64,000 bases of DNA from UMGS1663 sp963558185 (lineage in GTDB: Bacteria > Bacillota > Clostridia > TANB77 > CAG-508): contig CAUWFE010000006.1 in NCBI GenBank assembly GCA_963558185.1, positions 1 through 64,000 of the forward strand, written 5' to 3'. The position numbers and the translations under genes are program-made. Positions 55,517 through 63,868 of the stretch are shown in pieces. Within the stretch, counting starts at the first letter, position 1. Each line of letters starts with the position of its first letter. Under the pieces are notes generated by a model. That model searched no databases. It was not told where the DNA came from and saw only the letters and a list, made by a program, of their open reading frames with translations.

Positions 55517-57006
55517 TAATATGTACATATATACATTGTGTCATCTTTAAATACTATTTGTTCTGGTGAATATGCGTCCCAATCTTTATTTGCAAAATAT
55601 TCATTGTAAATTGCCTCTTTCATTGGTACTTTTTCAAATTTTCTATTACAATAATAGTTCAATGCTTCTATTATACAAAAATAATTATCAAATGCTCTTT
55701 GGCTAAATGATGAATATTTAAAATCCCAGCCATAATGAAAATCTCTATGATTTTTATCTCTATAATATGCCACTTTTGTTATTTTATTATTTGTATTTTT
55801 TTCATAACTTTCTATTTGATATTTTATTGTTTTTCCTATATTTTCATCAATTTTGTTTGTTGCTATATGTGTGGAAAATATTTGAATTACATGTATACTA
55901 TTCCAAACAAAGAATGCTATAGTTAATATTATTACTAAATTTTCTATAATACTATTTTTTTCTGTTATTGATAATATATATATTATTGATAGTCCTACAA
56001 TAGCACCTATAGACATAGACATTCGTGGTTCTAAAGACATTGATGATAAGAATATAAGTGGTACTATACATATTCCAAAAGCTCCTATTAAAAATACTAT
56101 ATATCTTATTAAATTTTTAACAGTTTTTTTATTAAAAAATATTAGAATCGTTGTAATTCCAATACTTACTAGTATTGTACCTTTTGGCCATAAGTTAAAT
56201 TGATTTACTATTGCTATTTCTAAAATATGTATAAAGTATTTTTGAATTTGTATAATCTTACTAACAATATTTGGCTTTATTCTTGTTTGCTCAGAATTTA
56301 TCATTAAATTACATATATATATTCCTGCTATGTTTATTAAATATGAAATTATAATAATACTTGATATTAGTAATATATGTTTAAATTTTTCTTTTATATT
56401 TTTATCATTATCTATCAATATCATAAATAATGAAAAACTAAAGAAAAAATTTACTGCTCCTTGATAACAAAAGGTTGCTAAAATTATCAGTATTAAAGAT
56501 TTTATGTATCTATATTTTTTTGAGTTTACAAAAACTTTTGTTGCTAATATACATAAAAGTACACTTAAACACATAATTGGTGCTTCTGCATATAATAAGT
56601 ATTCTAATGACATACAATTAAAAATAACAATAAATGAACTTGCTAATATTGCCAATTTTTTTATGTTTGATTCCATCTTTATTTTATTTTTTACAATTTT
56701 ATACATATAGTAAATTGATAAAGATGTAATTATAACTGCTAATATTTCCATTGCTACTATATATATTTCATATGGCAAGTTTAAAATTCCTGCTATATAT
56801 GTAGCCATTGCAGAGAAAATTCTAGCATCTTTTAGGAAGTATTGTGATGGATATTCAAAATATCCTAAATCTATTAAATTATATGTATCTGACGCTATAT
56901 GCATTTGAATAAGATTGCTACATAACATTGTACATATGAATAGAATTATCATAAATAACATAATTTCTTTTTTATTTTCTCTTATTTTATTTATTATTTT
57001 TTCCAT
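55516..57006 (-). CDS. GtrII-like polytopic glucosyltransferase-domain protein
   Basis: 496 aa with about eleven membrane helices. The first external loop (DTYNLIDLGYFEYPSQYFLKDARIFSAM) carries acidic and aromatic residues as in the GtrII (PF14264) family, which modify surface glycans using lipid-linked sugars. The external C-terminal part (about 400-496) is soluble. The substrate is not inferable. AAGAGG precedes the ATG. Confidence 0.72.
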   Translation of the reverse strand: MEKIINKIRENKKEIMLFMIILFICTMLCSNLIQMHIASDTYNLIDLGYFEYPSQYFLKDARIFSAMATYIAGILNLPYEIYIVAMEILAVIITSLSIYYMYKIVKNKIKMESNIKKLAILASSFIVIFNCMSLEYLLYAEAPIMCLSVLLCILATKVFVNSKKYRYIKSLILIILATFCYQGAVNFFFSFSLFMILIDNDKNIKEKFKHILLISSIIIISYLINIAGIYICNLMINSEQTRIKPNIVSKIIQIQKYFIHILEIAIVNQFNLWPKGTILVSIGITTILIFFNKKTVKNLIRYIVFLIGAFGICIVPLIFLSSMSLEPRMSMSIGAIVGLSIIYILSITEKNSIIENLVIILTIAFFVWNSIHVIQIFSTHIATNKIDENIGKTIKYQIESYEKNTNNKITKVAYYRDKNHRDFHYGWDFKYSSFSQRAFDNYFCIIEALNYYCNRKFEKVPMKEAIYNEYFANKDWDAYSPEQIVFKDDTMYICTY

Positions 57007-57033
57007 TTGTATTCCTCTTTCTATAACTGTGCA

Positions 57034-57066
57034 AAATGGTATATGTTTTTATTCCATATACCATTG
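57034..57066 (-). terminator. Terminator of glmU
   Basis: ATGGTATATG, nine-base loop, CATATACCATTTTG on the minus strand, about 15 bases after the glmU stop. Confidence 0.7.
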
Positions 57067-57080
57067 TTGTTTTTATATAT

Positions 57081-58347
57081 TTATTTGTTTTTATTCCATC
57101 CTTCTTTGTTTGTTTGTCTTTGTCTTGCTATTGCTAAGCTGTCTTCTGGTACATCTTCTGTAATTGTAGAACCTGCTGCTACAAATGTGTTATTTCCTAA
57201 TGTAACAGGTGCTACTAAATTAGTATTTGAACCTATAAATGAGTGATTTCCTATAATTGTTTTACTTTTGTTAAAGCCATCATAATTACATGTAATTGTT
57301 CCACAACCTATATTGCATTTTTCTCCTATTTCACAGTCTCCCATATATGAAAGATGTGGTACTTTGCTTCCTTCTCCTATTATTGCTTTTTTTACTTCTA
57401 CAAAGCTTCCAATTTTTACTTTATTTGAAATTTTGCATCCTTCTCTAATATATGCATTCGGTCCTATTTCACAGTCTTCTCCTATTACTACTCCTGATTT
57501 TATTGTTGTATTTGGGTGAATTACTGTATCCATTCCTATTTGTACATCATCATATATATATGTATTGTTTATATCTTCTATTGTTACACCTTTTTTCATT
57601 AATTCAGTATTTATTCTTAATCTTAAAATTCTTGTTAATATTTCAAGTTGAACTCTATCATTTACACCTAATATTTCTGTATTATCTTCTACTATAACTG
57701 CTCCTGTTTTTAAACCTTTGTCATTCATAATTTTTATTACATCTGTTAAGTAGTATTCTCCTTGAATATTATTTGGCTTAATTTCTTTTAATGCTTTTAG
57801 TAGTTCTTCTATATCGAAGCAATAAATACCTGCATTTATTTCTTTTATTTCTTTTTGTTCTTCTGTAGCATCTTTGTGTTCTACTATTCCTTTTATGTTT
57901 CCACCTTCATCACGTATTATTCTACCATATCCTGTTGGGTCGTCATAAATAGCTGTTAAAAGTGTTGCATATTCTTTGTTTTCTGTTGATTTATCTACTA
58001 ATTTTCTTAATGTTTCTGGTCTAATTATTGGAACATCTCCATTTAATACTAATACTTTTCCTTTCTTTCCTTCTAAGAAATTAGCTGCTTGCATTACTGC
58101 ATGCCCTGTTCCTAATTGTTCTTCTTGCATTGCATATTTTACTGAATTTCCTAATACTTCTTTTATTTCTTCTTTTTGATATCCTACTATTGCAACTATA
58201 TCATTAATTCCTGCTTTTCCGTGCGTTTTCTACTGCTCTTTTTATTATCTCTTTTCCATATATTTTTTGTACTAATTTTGATTTTTTAGATTTCATTCTA
58301 GTTCCTTTTCCTGCTGCCATTACAATTGCGATAACATCGTTTTCCAT
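57081..58347 (-). CDS. glmU: Bifunctional GlmU, +1 frame change at CGG
   Basis: UDP-GlcNAc pyrophosphorylase/GlcN-1-P acetyltransferase, essential for peptidoglycan precursors. The N-terminal frame (start 58347) has IAIVMAAGKGTRM, the nucleotidyltransferase P-loop, and stops four codons after a CGG at 58219-58221. The second frame continues GKAGINDIVAIVGYQKEE, EEQLGTGHAV, NGDVP, and the left-handed beta-helix acetyltransferase with MGDCEIGEKCNIGCGTITCNYDG. The frames fuse if the C of CGG is skipped. Alternatively Arg is read at CGG and the next A is skipped, giving NARKAGI, which also fits the family. Total about 422 aa. A cell should need this protein whole, which argues for real read-through of the frame. 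Confidence 0.88.
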
Positions 58348-58501
58348 GTTTATCTCTTCCTTCCTTTTTGTTATATAATATTTTGTTTTTTATTTCTTGT
58401 GATATTTTAGCATATTATACTTTTATTTGCAAGTTGCACTTTACTATCTCATTTTTTTGATATATAATGCTTTTATACATAAGATAATGGGAGGGGTTAT
58501 T

Positions 58502-59395
58502 TTGAATAAAATTGCTATTGTAGGCCTTGGAAATGTTGGTATGGCTTATGCTTATTCCTTAATGAACCAAAGTTTAGAAATTGAAAAATTGATTTTAATT
58601 GATACAAATACTAATAAATTAGAAGGTAAGTGCTCAGATTTAAACCATAGTTTACCTAACTTGCCTTGGAATCCTAATATTAATATAGTTATTGGAAATT
58701 ATGATGATTGCAAAGATGCAGATATTGTTTGTATTACTGCTGGTGTTCCTCAAAATAGTGTTAAAAATTTTAGAATGGAAGATTTGCAAAAGGCTAATTT
58801 AATTTTTAAAGATATTGTTCCTAAAATCCGAGATTCTGGCTTTTCTGGTATTTATTTAGTTGCTAGTAATCCTTTAGATGTAATGACTTATGTTACGTGG
58901 AAATATGCTAAGTGTGATAGTTCTAAGGTTATTGGTTCTGGTACTTTATTAGATACTGCTAGGTTACATTGTATTTTAGCTGATTTTCTTAAAATAGATT
59001 ATCAAAAAGTTGATGGTTACGTTTTAGGTGAACATGGTGATACAAGTTTTGTATCTTGGGATAGTGTTAAACGTAAAAATATTACAGAACTTGAAAAATC
59101 ATGTATTGAGTCTGCTGTTAGAAAGGCTGGATTTGAAGTAGCAAGTTCTCAAGGTTTTACTTGTTATGGTGTTGCTAGTGCATTAACAAGAATCACTAGA
59201 GCAATATTGTTAAATGAGCAAGAAACTTTACCTATTTGCACATATCAAGAAGATTACGGAATTTATATTTCTACTCCTTCTTTGATTGGTAAAAGAGGTG
59301 TTATTAAAAGTTCTATTATGCAATTATCTGATTTGGAAAATATGAAATTTATGTATTCTGTAAATGCAATAAAAACTGCTATTGGGAGTTTGTAA
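58502..59395 (+). CDS. ldh: L-lactate/malate dehydrogenase family protein
   Basis: 297 aa. The Rossmann motif is GLGNVGMAYAYSLM, the NAD-binding Asp is in LIDTNTNKLEG, and VASNPLDVMTY, the GSGTLLDTARL site Arg and GEHGD active-site His are present. Active-site Arg in the mobile loop reads VPQNSVKNFRMEDL. It most likely reduces pyruvate to lactate. The start is TTG, seven bases after GGGAGGGG. It is a single gene downstream of a divergent glmU. Confidence 0.88.
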   Translation: MNKIAIVGLGNVGMAYAYSLMNQSLEIEKLILIDTNTNKLEGKCSDLNHSLPNLPWNPNINIVIGNYDDCKDADIVCITAGVPQNSVKNFRMEDLQKANLIFKDIVPKIRDSGFSGIYLVASNPLDVMTYVTWKYAKCDSSKVIGSGTLLDTARLHCILADFLKIDYQKVDGYVLGEHGDTSFVSWDSVKRKNITELEKSCIESAVRKAGFEVASSQGFTCYGVASALTRITRAILLNEQETLPICTYQEDYGIYISTPSLIGKRGVIKSSIMQLSDLENMKFMYSVNAIKTAIGSL

Positions 59396-59416
59396 AAGAT
59401 TAGCTTTATATATGAA

Positions 59417-59670
59417 GTTACTATTTAATGTTTTTTTATTATTTTTTATTAGAATGCCTTGGAATATATGCTTTAAATAAAATGACGAATGTTTATGGAG
59501 AAATTTTAGAAATTCTTTGCATTTTATGGAAAGAGTTCACTTTTAGTGGAAGGGTGCCATAAAATAAATTAGAATTTCTTAAATTTTGTAGTAAACCTAA
59601 AGAATGTAATGAAAAGCATATATTTCAAAGCATTTCTTGCATTAATTTACAGAAAACATTAAATAGTAAC
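59417..59670. mobile_element. Complete MITE-like palindromic element with 8-bp target duplication
   Basis: 254 bp. It begins GTTACTATTTAATGTTTT and ends with the exact complement, 18 bases. Left and right arms are imperfect complements through most of their length and meet around a core ATTTTATGG...CCATAAAAT. The 8-bp sequence TATATGAA flanks it on both sides (59409-59416 and 59671-59678). It encodes no protein. Other copies lie at 1-102 and 55450-55516. Confidence 0.85.
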
Positions 59671-59786
59671 TATATGAAAAACATTATATTTATTTTTTAT
59701 TGATTTTATTACACAGTTCGACAGTCTTTTTGCTTTTTATTTGTTATACTACTACTTATTCGCAAATGAAAAGAGGTGTAATAAAG

Positions 59787-59957
59787 TTGAATTCAAATTT
59801 TAATAGTACATTGATAGGAAATTCTTGTGGTACTATTACCATTTCTGTATATAAAGATTCTGTTTCTAATTATCCATTTTTCTTTATAAACACTGATAAT
59901 AAAGAGGAATTATCTAACATAATTGATGTTTTAGAAGATACTTTAAAATGCTACTAG
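59787..59957 (+). CDS. Small protein of unknown function
   Basis: About 56 aa from a TTG that follows AGAGGTG (start LNSNFNSTLIGNSCG...). It has no membrane segment and shows alternating hydrophobic residues (CGTITISVYKDS, YPFFFINTDN) ending in a helix with EELSNIIDVLEDTL. An ATG at 59766 lacks a ribosome site. It ends before a strong terminator, which supports a real gene. I do not recognise it. Confidence 0.5.
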   Translation: MNSNFNSTLIGNSCGTITISVYKDSVSNYPFFFINTDNKEELSNIIDVLEDTLKCY

Positions 59958-60022
59958 TTGGTGTGGGTTAGATAGTAGAGAAGTTCTCTTAGAAATAAAA
60001 CTTCCAGCACTCGGTAATTATG

Positions 60023-60076
60023 ACGTGCCTAAGATTTACATTTAAAATTATAAAATCTTAGGCACGATTTTTTAGT
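60023..60076 (+). terminator. Terminator of the small plus-strand gene
   Basis: CGTGCCTAAGATTT, loop, AAATCTTAGGCACG followed by ATTTTTTAG. Perfect 14-bp stem. Confidence 0.8.
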
Positions 60077-60147
60077 TTTTCTATTTTATTGAAATTAGCA
60101 AGTATATAAAATTGAGAAATATATACTATAAATTCATGAGTTCAGAA

Positions 60148-61427
60148 CTACATATATAAGGTTAATCTGAACCCAGTAGTGCAAGTGCTGACAGTGGCAT
60201 GGAAGTTGGAGCGGTTGGCCGTCCATTCGTAGGAACTGTTGTAGTAACCTCCTCTATAGAGACAAGGGTAAGCAAAACTACTACTAGTGTAAGTAGAATA
60301 TTCTGTTGTCCATTCCAAAAGGTTCGAAGCCATATCATTTATTTTGCATACTTCCTCTCCAATTTCTCCTGTATTTTTTAATATTCCATTTCCATCTGTT
60401 TTGTTTGCATAATTTGCATGTCCAGCTTCTTGTATAAACACTATTGCTGTATCCCATGCATAACTATTCATTAAATCACTTTTTACTGTTGTTACTTCAC
60501 TATATGTGTTTATTGATACTTTTGAGGCATCTAACTGTGTAATTTCATTCCACAATGTTCCTGCTGTATAATTCATACTACTTGTTGAATTAGCCGTTGA
60601 TTTTTTACTTGCTGCTTTATAACTTTCTATATTAGTTCCACTTGCAAAACTTGCTTCATATCGAGCTATATAATAGCCTCCATTTATTTTTGCACTTTCC
60701 ATAACTCCAGCTAAATTATTTGCTGTTGCATTTAATCCATCTAGTCCGTCACTTGCAACTCCTGGTCGATAGTTTGGTAATTCTTTGTATTTATTTCCTT
60801 CCTCAGTTGTTAATTCTATTTCATTCTTATAATTTTCTGAATTTTCTTTTGTATATGCTGCTTGTACTAATGTTGGTGTTCCATCGCTTCTATTAAATGT
60901 ATATCTTCCTAATACTATTTCATTACTTGTATTTCCATCATCTTTTACAAATGTTCCTACTGGTATCCATACAAATTGACTTCCTTTTACATTGTCATCT
61001 CCTGAGGCTGATACGTCTTCTATTACTATTCCTTGCTGTACAGTGTCACCTGAATCTTCTGCTACTTTAAAGCCTCCTGGAATTACCACTTTATTTCCTT
61101 TTGAATCTGTTACTTCTGTTTTTGGTTCTGTGAATTCTTTTCCTGTATTTTTAGCATCTTCTATTGTTTGTTTTGGTTGTTCTGGCTGTTCTGAACCTCC
61201 ATTTCCACTTATTATTTTATCTATTTCTGCTAACATACTATTAAATCCTTCTTGTGTATTTGCTTCTGCTGATGCCATCGAGTTTGCTCCTTTTTTTGCT
61301 TGCTCGAATATTCCGTTATTTCCTAACACCATTGCATACTTACACCTGCTAGAATGATTAATATTACTATTGTCACTACTAATGCTATTAAAGTTATACC
61401 TTTTTCTTTTTTTAATAATTTTTGCAT
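60148..61427 (-). CDS. Prepilin-type SUMF/C-lectin-fold protein with DGR-like C-terminus, frameshifted
   Basis: About 425 aa over two frames. The first (61427-61323, AGGAGG site) is a type IV prepilin-like leader: KKEKGITLIALVVTIVILIILAG. The second begins MVLGNNGIFEQAKKGA and contains a linker and a SUMF1/FGE-type C-lectin fold (FVWIPVGTF, NGGYYIARYEAS, ending GFRLTLYM). The break near 61330 needs one missing base and is not a CGG event. The last 100 bases (60176-60260) are far richer in G and C and in AAC, TAC and AGC codons than the rest (33 of 60 bases at 60181-60240), with a hairpin overlapping the stop. This is the layout of a variable region of a diversity-generating retroelement. No reverse transcriptase or template is in the window. 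Confidence 0.7.
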
Positions 61428-61661
61428 AATTTCCTCCTTATTTCTATTTTGTAATTTTTATATAATTTAAATTATATAACTTCTTTTTGGTTAATTCAAT
61501 TACATTATGGTTACATTATATTTCATTTTGGTTACATCTTTTAACCATACATATAATCTACCTTTACCAAAAAAGATAACAAAATTAACCTGTATCTATC
61601 ACAGGCTTTTTATTGCTATCTATTTTTAATTTATTTATATTATTTTTACTTTTTTCTTTTT

Positions 61662-61998
61662 TTGATACATTTTGACGAAGTTAGTAGTGAAGAAATTACC
61701 AAAGGTTTTTTAAATGCTATTTTAGAAGAAGATATTACTTCCGTTGATTTAAGTCAAAATGTAGTTCTTCGTAGAAACAATATTCAAGATAAACTTGATA
61801 TATTAAATGTTTTAGTTCACTTTAATAATTCTGAGGTTTGCAATATTGAAATGCTAATGATTTCTCAAACTAATATTATTCAAAGGCTTTTATACTATTG
61901 GTCAAAGACATATATTAAAAAATCACAAGATTATTCAAATTTAAAAAGAACTATTTGTATTTTAATTGCAAATTTTACTTTAGATAATTTAGTGGTGA
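61662..61998 (+). pseudogene. Remnant of an Rpn/PD-(D/E)XK transposase-like nuclease
   Basis: SEEITKGFLNAILEEDITSVDLSQN...IQDKLDILNVLVHFNNSEVCNIEMLMISQTNIIQRLLYYWSKTYIKK matches the core of Rpn (PF12784-type) proteins. The N-terminus is missing, the catalytic Asp position reads Asn (ILNV) and the usual EMQ reads EML. The frame degenerates after LDNL near 61995. It is therefore a decayed mobile-type nuclease. Confidence 0.7.
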
Positions 61999-62034
61999 CT
62001 ATTACCATTTTTTTATTTTGTATTTTTAACATAC

Positions 62035-62565
62035 TTATTTTTGAAAATCAACTACTATATTTTCTTCTCCCTCTAGTTCAAATAAATCTCTGCTTTTAAA
62101 ATTAAACATTTTAGCTACTAAGTTATTGGGAAATATAGAAATTCTTGTATTATATTTATTAACATCATAATTATAAATTCTGCGAGCTGCTTGTAATTGG
62201 CTTTCTATCTTTACCAAAGTACGTTGCAACTTTAAAAATTGTTTATCAGCTTTTAGTTCTGGATAATTTTCAGAAACTAGCATTATATTTTTATATTGAG
62301 CATTTAATTCATTAGTTGCTTGAATATCTTTACTTTCATTATATATAGCTCGCAATTTAGTAATTCTTTCTAATGTTTCTTGCTCATAATTCACATATGC
62401 CTTAGTTACTTCAATTAAATTTGGAATAAGATTAAATCTTTGCTGTAAATATACATCTATACCACTTTTAGATTTATCTACATTATTCCTTAATTTTACA
62501 AGAATATTAAATTCAATTATTATACTAATAACAAATATTGCCAATATTATTAAAAAAATATACAT
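62035..62565 (-). CDS. LemA family protein
   Basis: 176 aa. An N-terminal helix (about 2-22) and the LemA signature follow: LRNNVDKSKSGIDVYLQQRFNLIPNLIEVTKAYVNYEQETLERIT, then LQAARRIYNYDVNKYNTRISIFPNNLVA and MFNFKSRDLFELE. It is an outside-facing helical protein of unknown biochemical role, commonly paired with DUF3137 genes as here (divergent). Its own promoter lies upstream. Confidence 0.88.
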   Translation of the reverse strand: MYIFLIILAIFVISIIIEFNILVKLRNNVDKSKSGIDVYLQQRFNLIPNLIEVTKAYVNYEQETLERITKLRAIYNESKDIQATNELNAQYKNIMLVSENYPELKADKQFLKLQRTLVKIESQLQAARRIYNYDVNKYNTRISIFPNNLVAKMFNFKSRDLFELEGEENIVVDFQK

Positions 62566-62593
62566 TTTATTACCTCTCTTATTTATTTGTTTT

Positions 62594-62622
62594 ATTGTAG
62601 CATATTATATTAACAATTACAA
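62594..62622 (-). promoter_or_regulatory. Sigma-A promoter of lemA
   Basis: TTGTAA, 17-nt spacer, TACAAT on the minus strand, about 30 bases upstream of the start. Confidence 0.55.
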
Positions 62623-62641
62623 TTATATAAAATAGATTTTA

Positions 62642-62669
62642 TTGACTTCTTTTTAGTATATGTTATAAT
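62642..62669 (+). promoter_or_regulatory. Sigma-A promoter of the DUF3137 gene
   Basis: TTGACT, 16-nt spacer, perfect TATAAT, about 20 bases upstream of the start codon. Confidence 0.7.
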
Positions 62670-62688
62670 TTGTGTGGGGTAATATAAA

Positions 62689-63729
62689 ATGATTTTTGCT
62701 ATATTATTTTGGGGAACTATGTTTACGGTACTCGCTATACGCTTTTTTAAATTTCTCTCTAATAGAAAATTTAAAAAATATATTTCTTTAGATAATATTC
62801 CAACTGAATTTGAAAATATTTACAAAACTTTATATAATAAGCATATATCTTCTTTAGAAATAATGAGAAAAAAAATAATTAATATGATAATATATGTATT
62901 TATTTTTTGCATTATAAGTTGTATAGTTTTTATGTTTTTAGCTATAAATCTTATATTATATGCTAAAAATTCACCTACTACAGTTTTAACAATTTTTTTA
63001 GTTATTATAGTATTGTTTTATCTCTTTTTCGAATCTAAAATTAAAAACTATAAAAATAAATATTTAAATTTATATAAAGAACAAATTATTCCTGAATTTA
63101 TTAAATTAGTAAATAACAAATTAGAGTATAGTGCTTCTGATATTAGTTTATATACAATAGAACATGATTACCTTAGGGCTAATTTTGATAAAGAATCATA
63201 TCGTTTATTTAAGGCTGATGATTATATAAGTGGTTTTTTAGATGATGAAACTTTTGTTGAAATGTGTGATTTAACCATTCAATCTCATAATGAAAATGAA
63301 TGTAGGCATGATATATTTCGTGGTATGTTTGTTCAAGCAAAGTATAATAAAAATATTGGAGCTTATATGAAAGTTTCTTTAAATAAGTTAAAATCTTTTA
63401 ATTCAAAAGATAAAGTAGAAATGGATAGTTCGGAGTTTGAAGAATATTTTGATATTTATTCTGATAACAAAATAGTAGCTATGCAAATATTAACAAGTGA
63501 TATAATGCAGTTTTTAACAGATTTCTATATAAAATATAAAATTAACTATGAAATTGTATTTAGAAATGATACTCTATATATGAGATTTTTTACAGGTTCT
63601 ATGTTTGAACCTACATTGCTTAAAAACGCAATGGATAAAGAATTACTATACATGTATTATTTTATAATGAATTTTATTATGGATATTTTAAAAAAGGTTA
63701 ATAAAACTTTACAAGATACAGAAATATAA
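62689..63729 (+). CDS. DUF3137-like membrane protein
   Basis: 346 aa. A short N-terminal helix, then two strong helices (about 67-90 and 98-118), then a cytoplasmic domain (about 120-346) with FRGMFVQAKYNKNIGAYM and FEEYFDIYSDNKIVAMQILTSDIMQFLTDF, which is the DUF3137 pattern (D-V-Y-S-D-D, then a terminal beta-rich section). It is divergent to lemA with back-to-back promoters, a common pairing. GTGGGGT precedes the ATG. Confidence 0.78.
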   Translation: MIFAILFWGTMFTVLAIRFFKFLSNRKFKKYISLDNIPTEFENIYKTLYNKHISSLEIMRKKIINMIIYVFIFCIISCIVFMFLAINLILYAKNSPTTVLTIFLVIIVLFYLFFESKIKNYKNKYLNLYKEQIIPEFIKLVNNKLEYSASDISLYTIEHDYLRANFDKESYRLFKADDYISGFLDDETFVEMCDLTIQSHNENECRHDIFRGMFVQAKYNKNIGAYMKVSLNKLKSFNSKDKVEMDSSEFEEYFDIYSDNKIVAMQILTSDIMQFLTDFYIKYKINYEIVFRNDTLYMRFFTGSMFEPTLLKNAMDKELLYMYYFIMNFIMDILKKVNKTLQDTEI

Positions 63730-63740
63730 GAACTAAATCT

Positions 63741-63788
63741 TAAGATAAGTAATTAACTATTAATGTTGATTACTTATCTTTATTTTTT
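63741..63788 (+). terminator. Terminator of the DUF3137 gene
   Basis: AAGATAAGTAAT, 15-nt loop, ATTACTTATCTTTATTTTTT. Confidence 0.8.
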
Positions 63789-63868
63789 ATGCTGTTCTGC
63801 TTAACATTTTTATTGTATTTCTGCTTTTTTTATGATATTATAAGTAATATTTTTGAAAGGAGACACAT

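Noticed and set aside
11418..58221. CGG simply reassigned to another amino acid
   Set aside because: Substituting any residue at CGG leaves the frame broken in all four genes; the reading frame itself must change.
11418..58221. Random single-base insertions explaining the four splits
   Set aside because: Not excluded, but random insertions would not all fall as C in first codon position before GGN; a systematic base-calling artefact remains possible and is stated as the rival.
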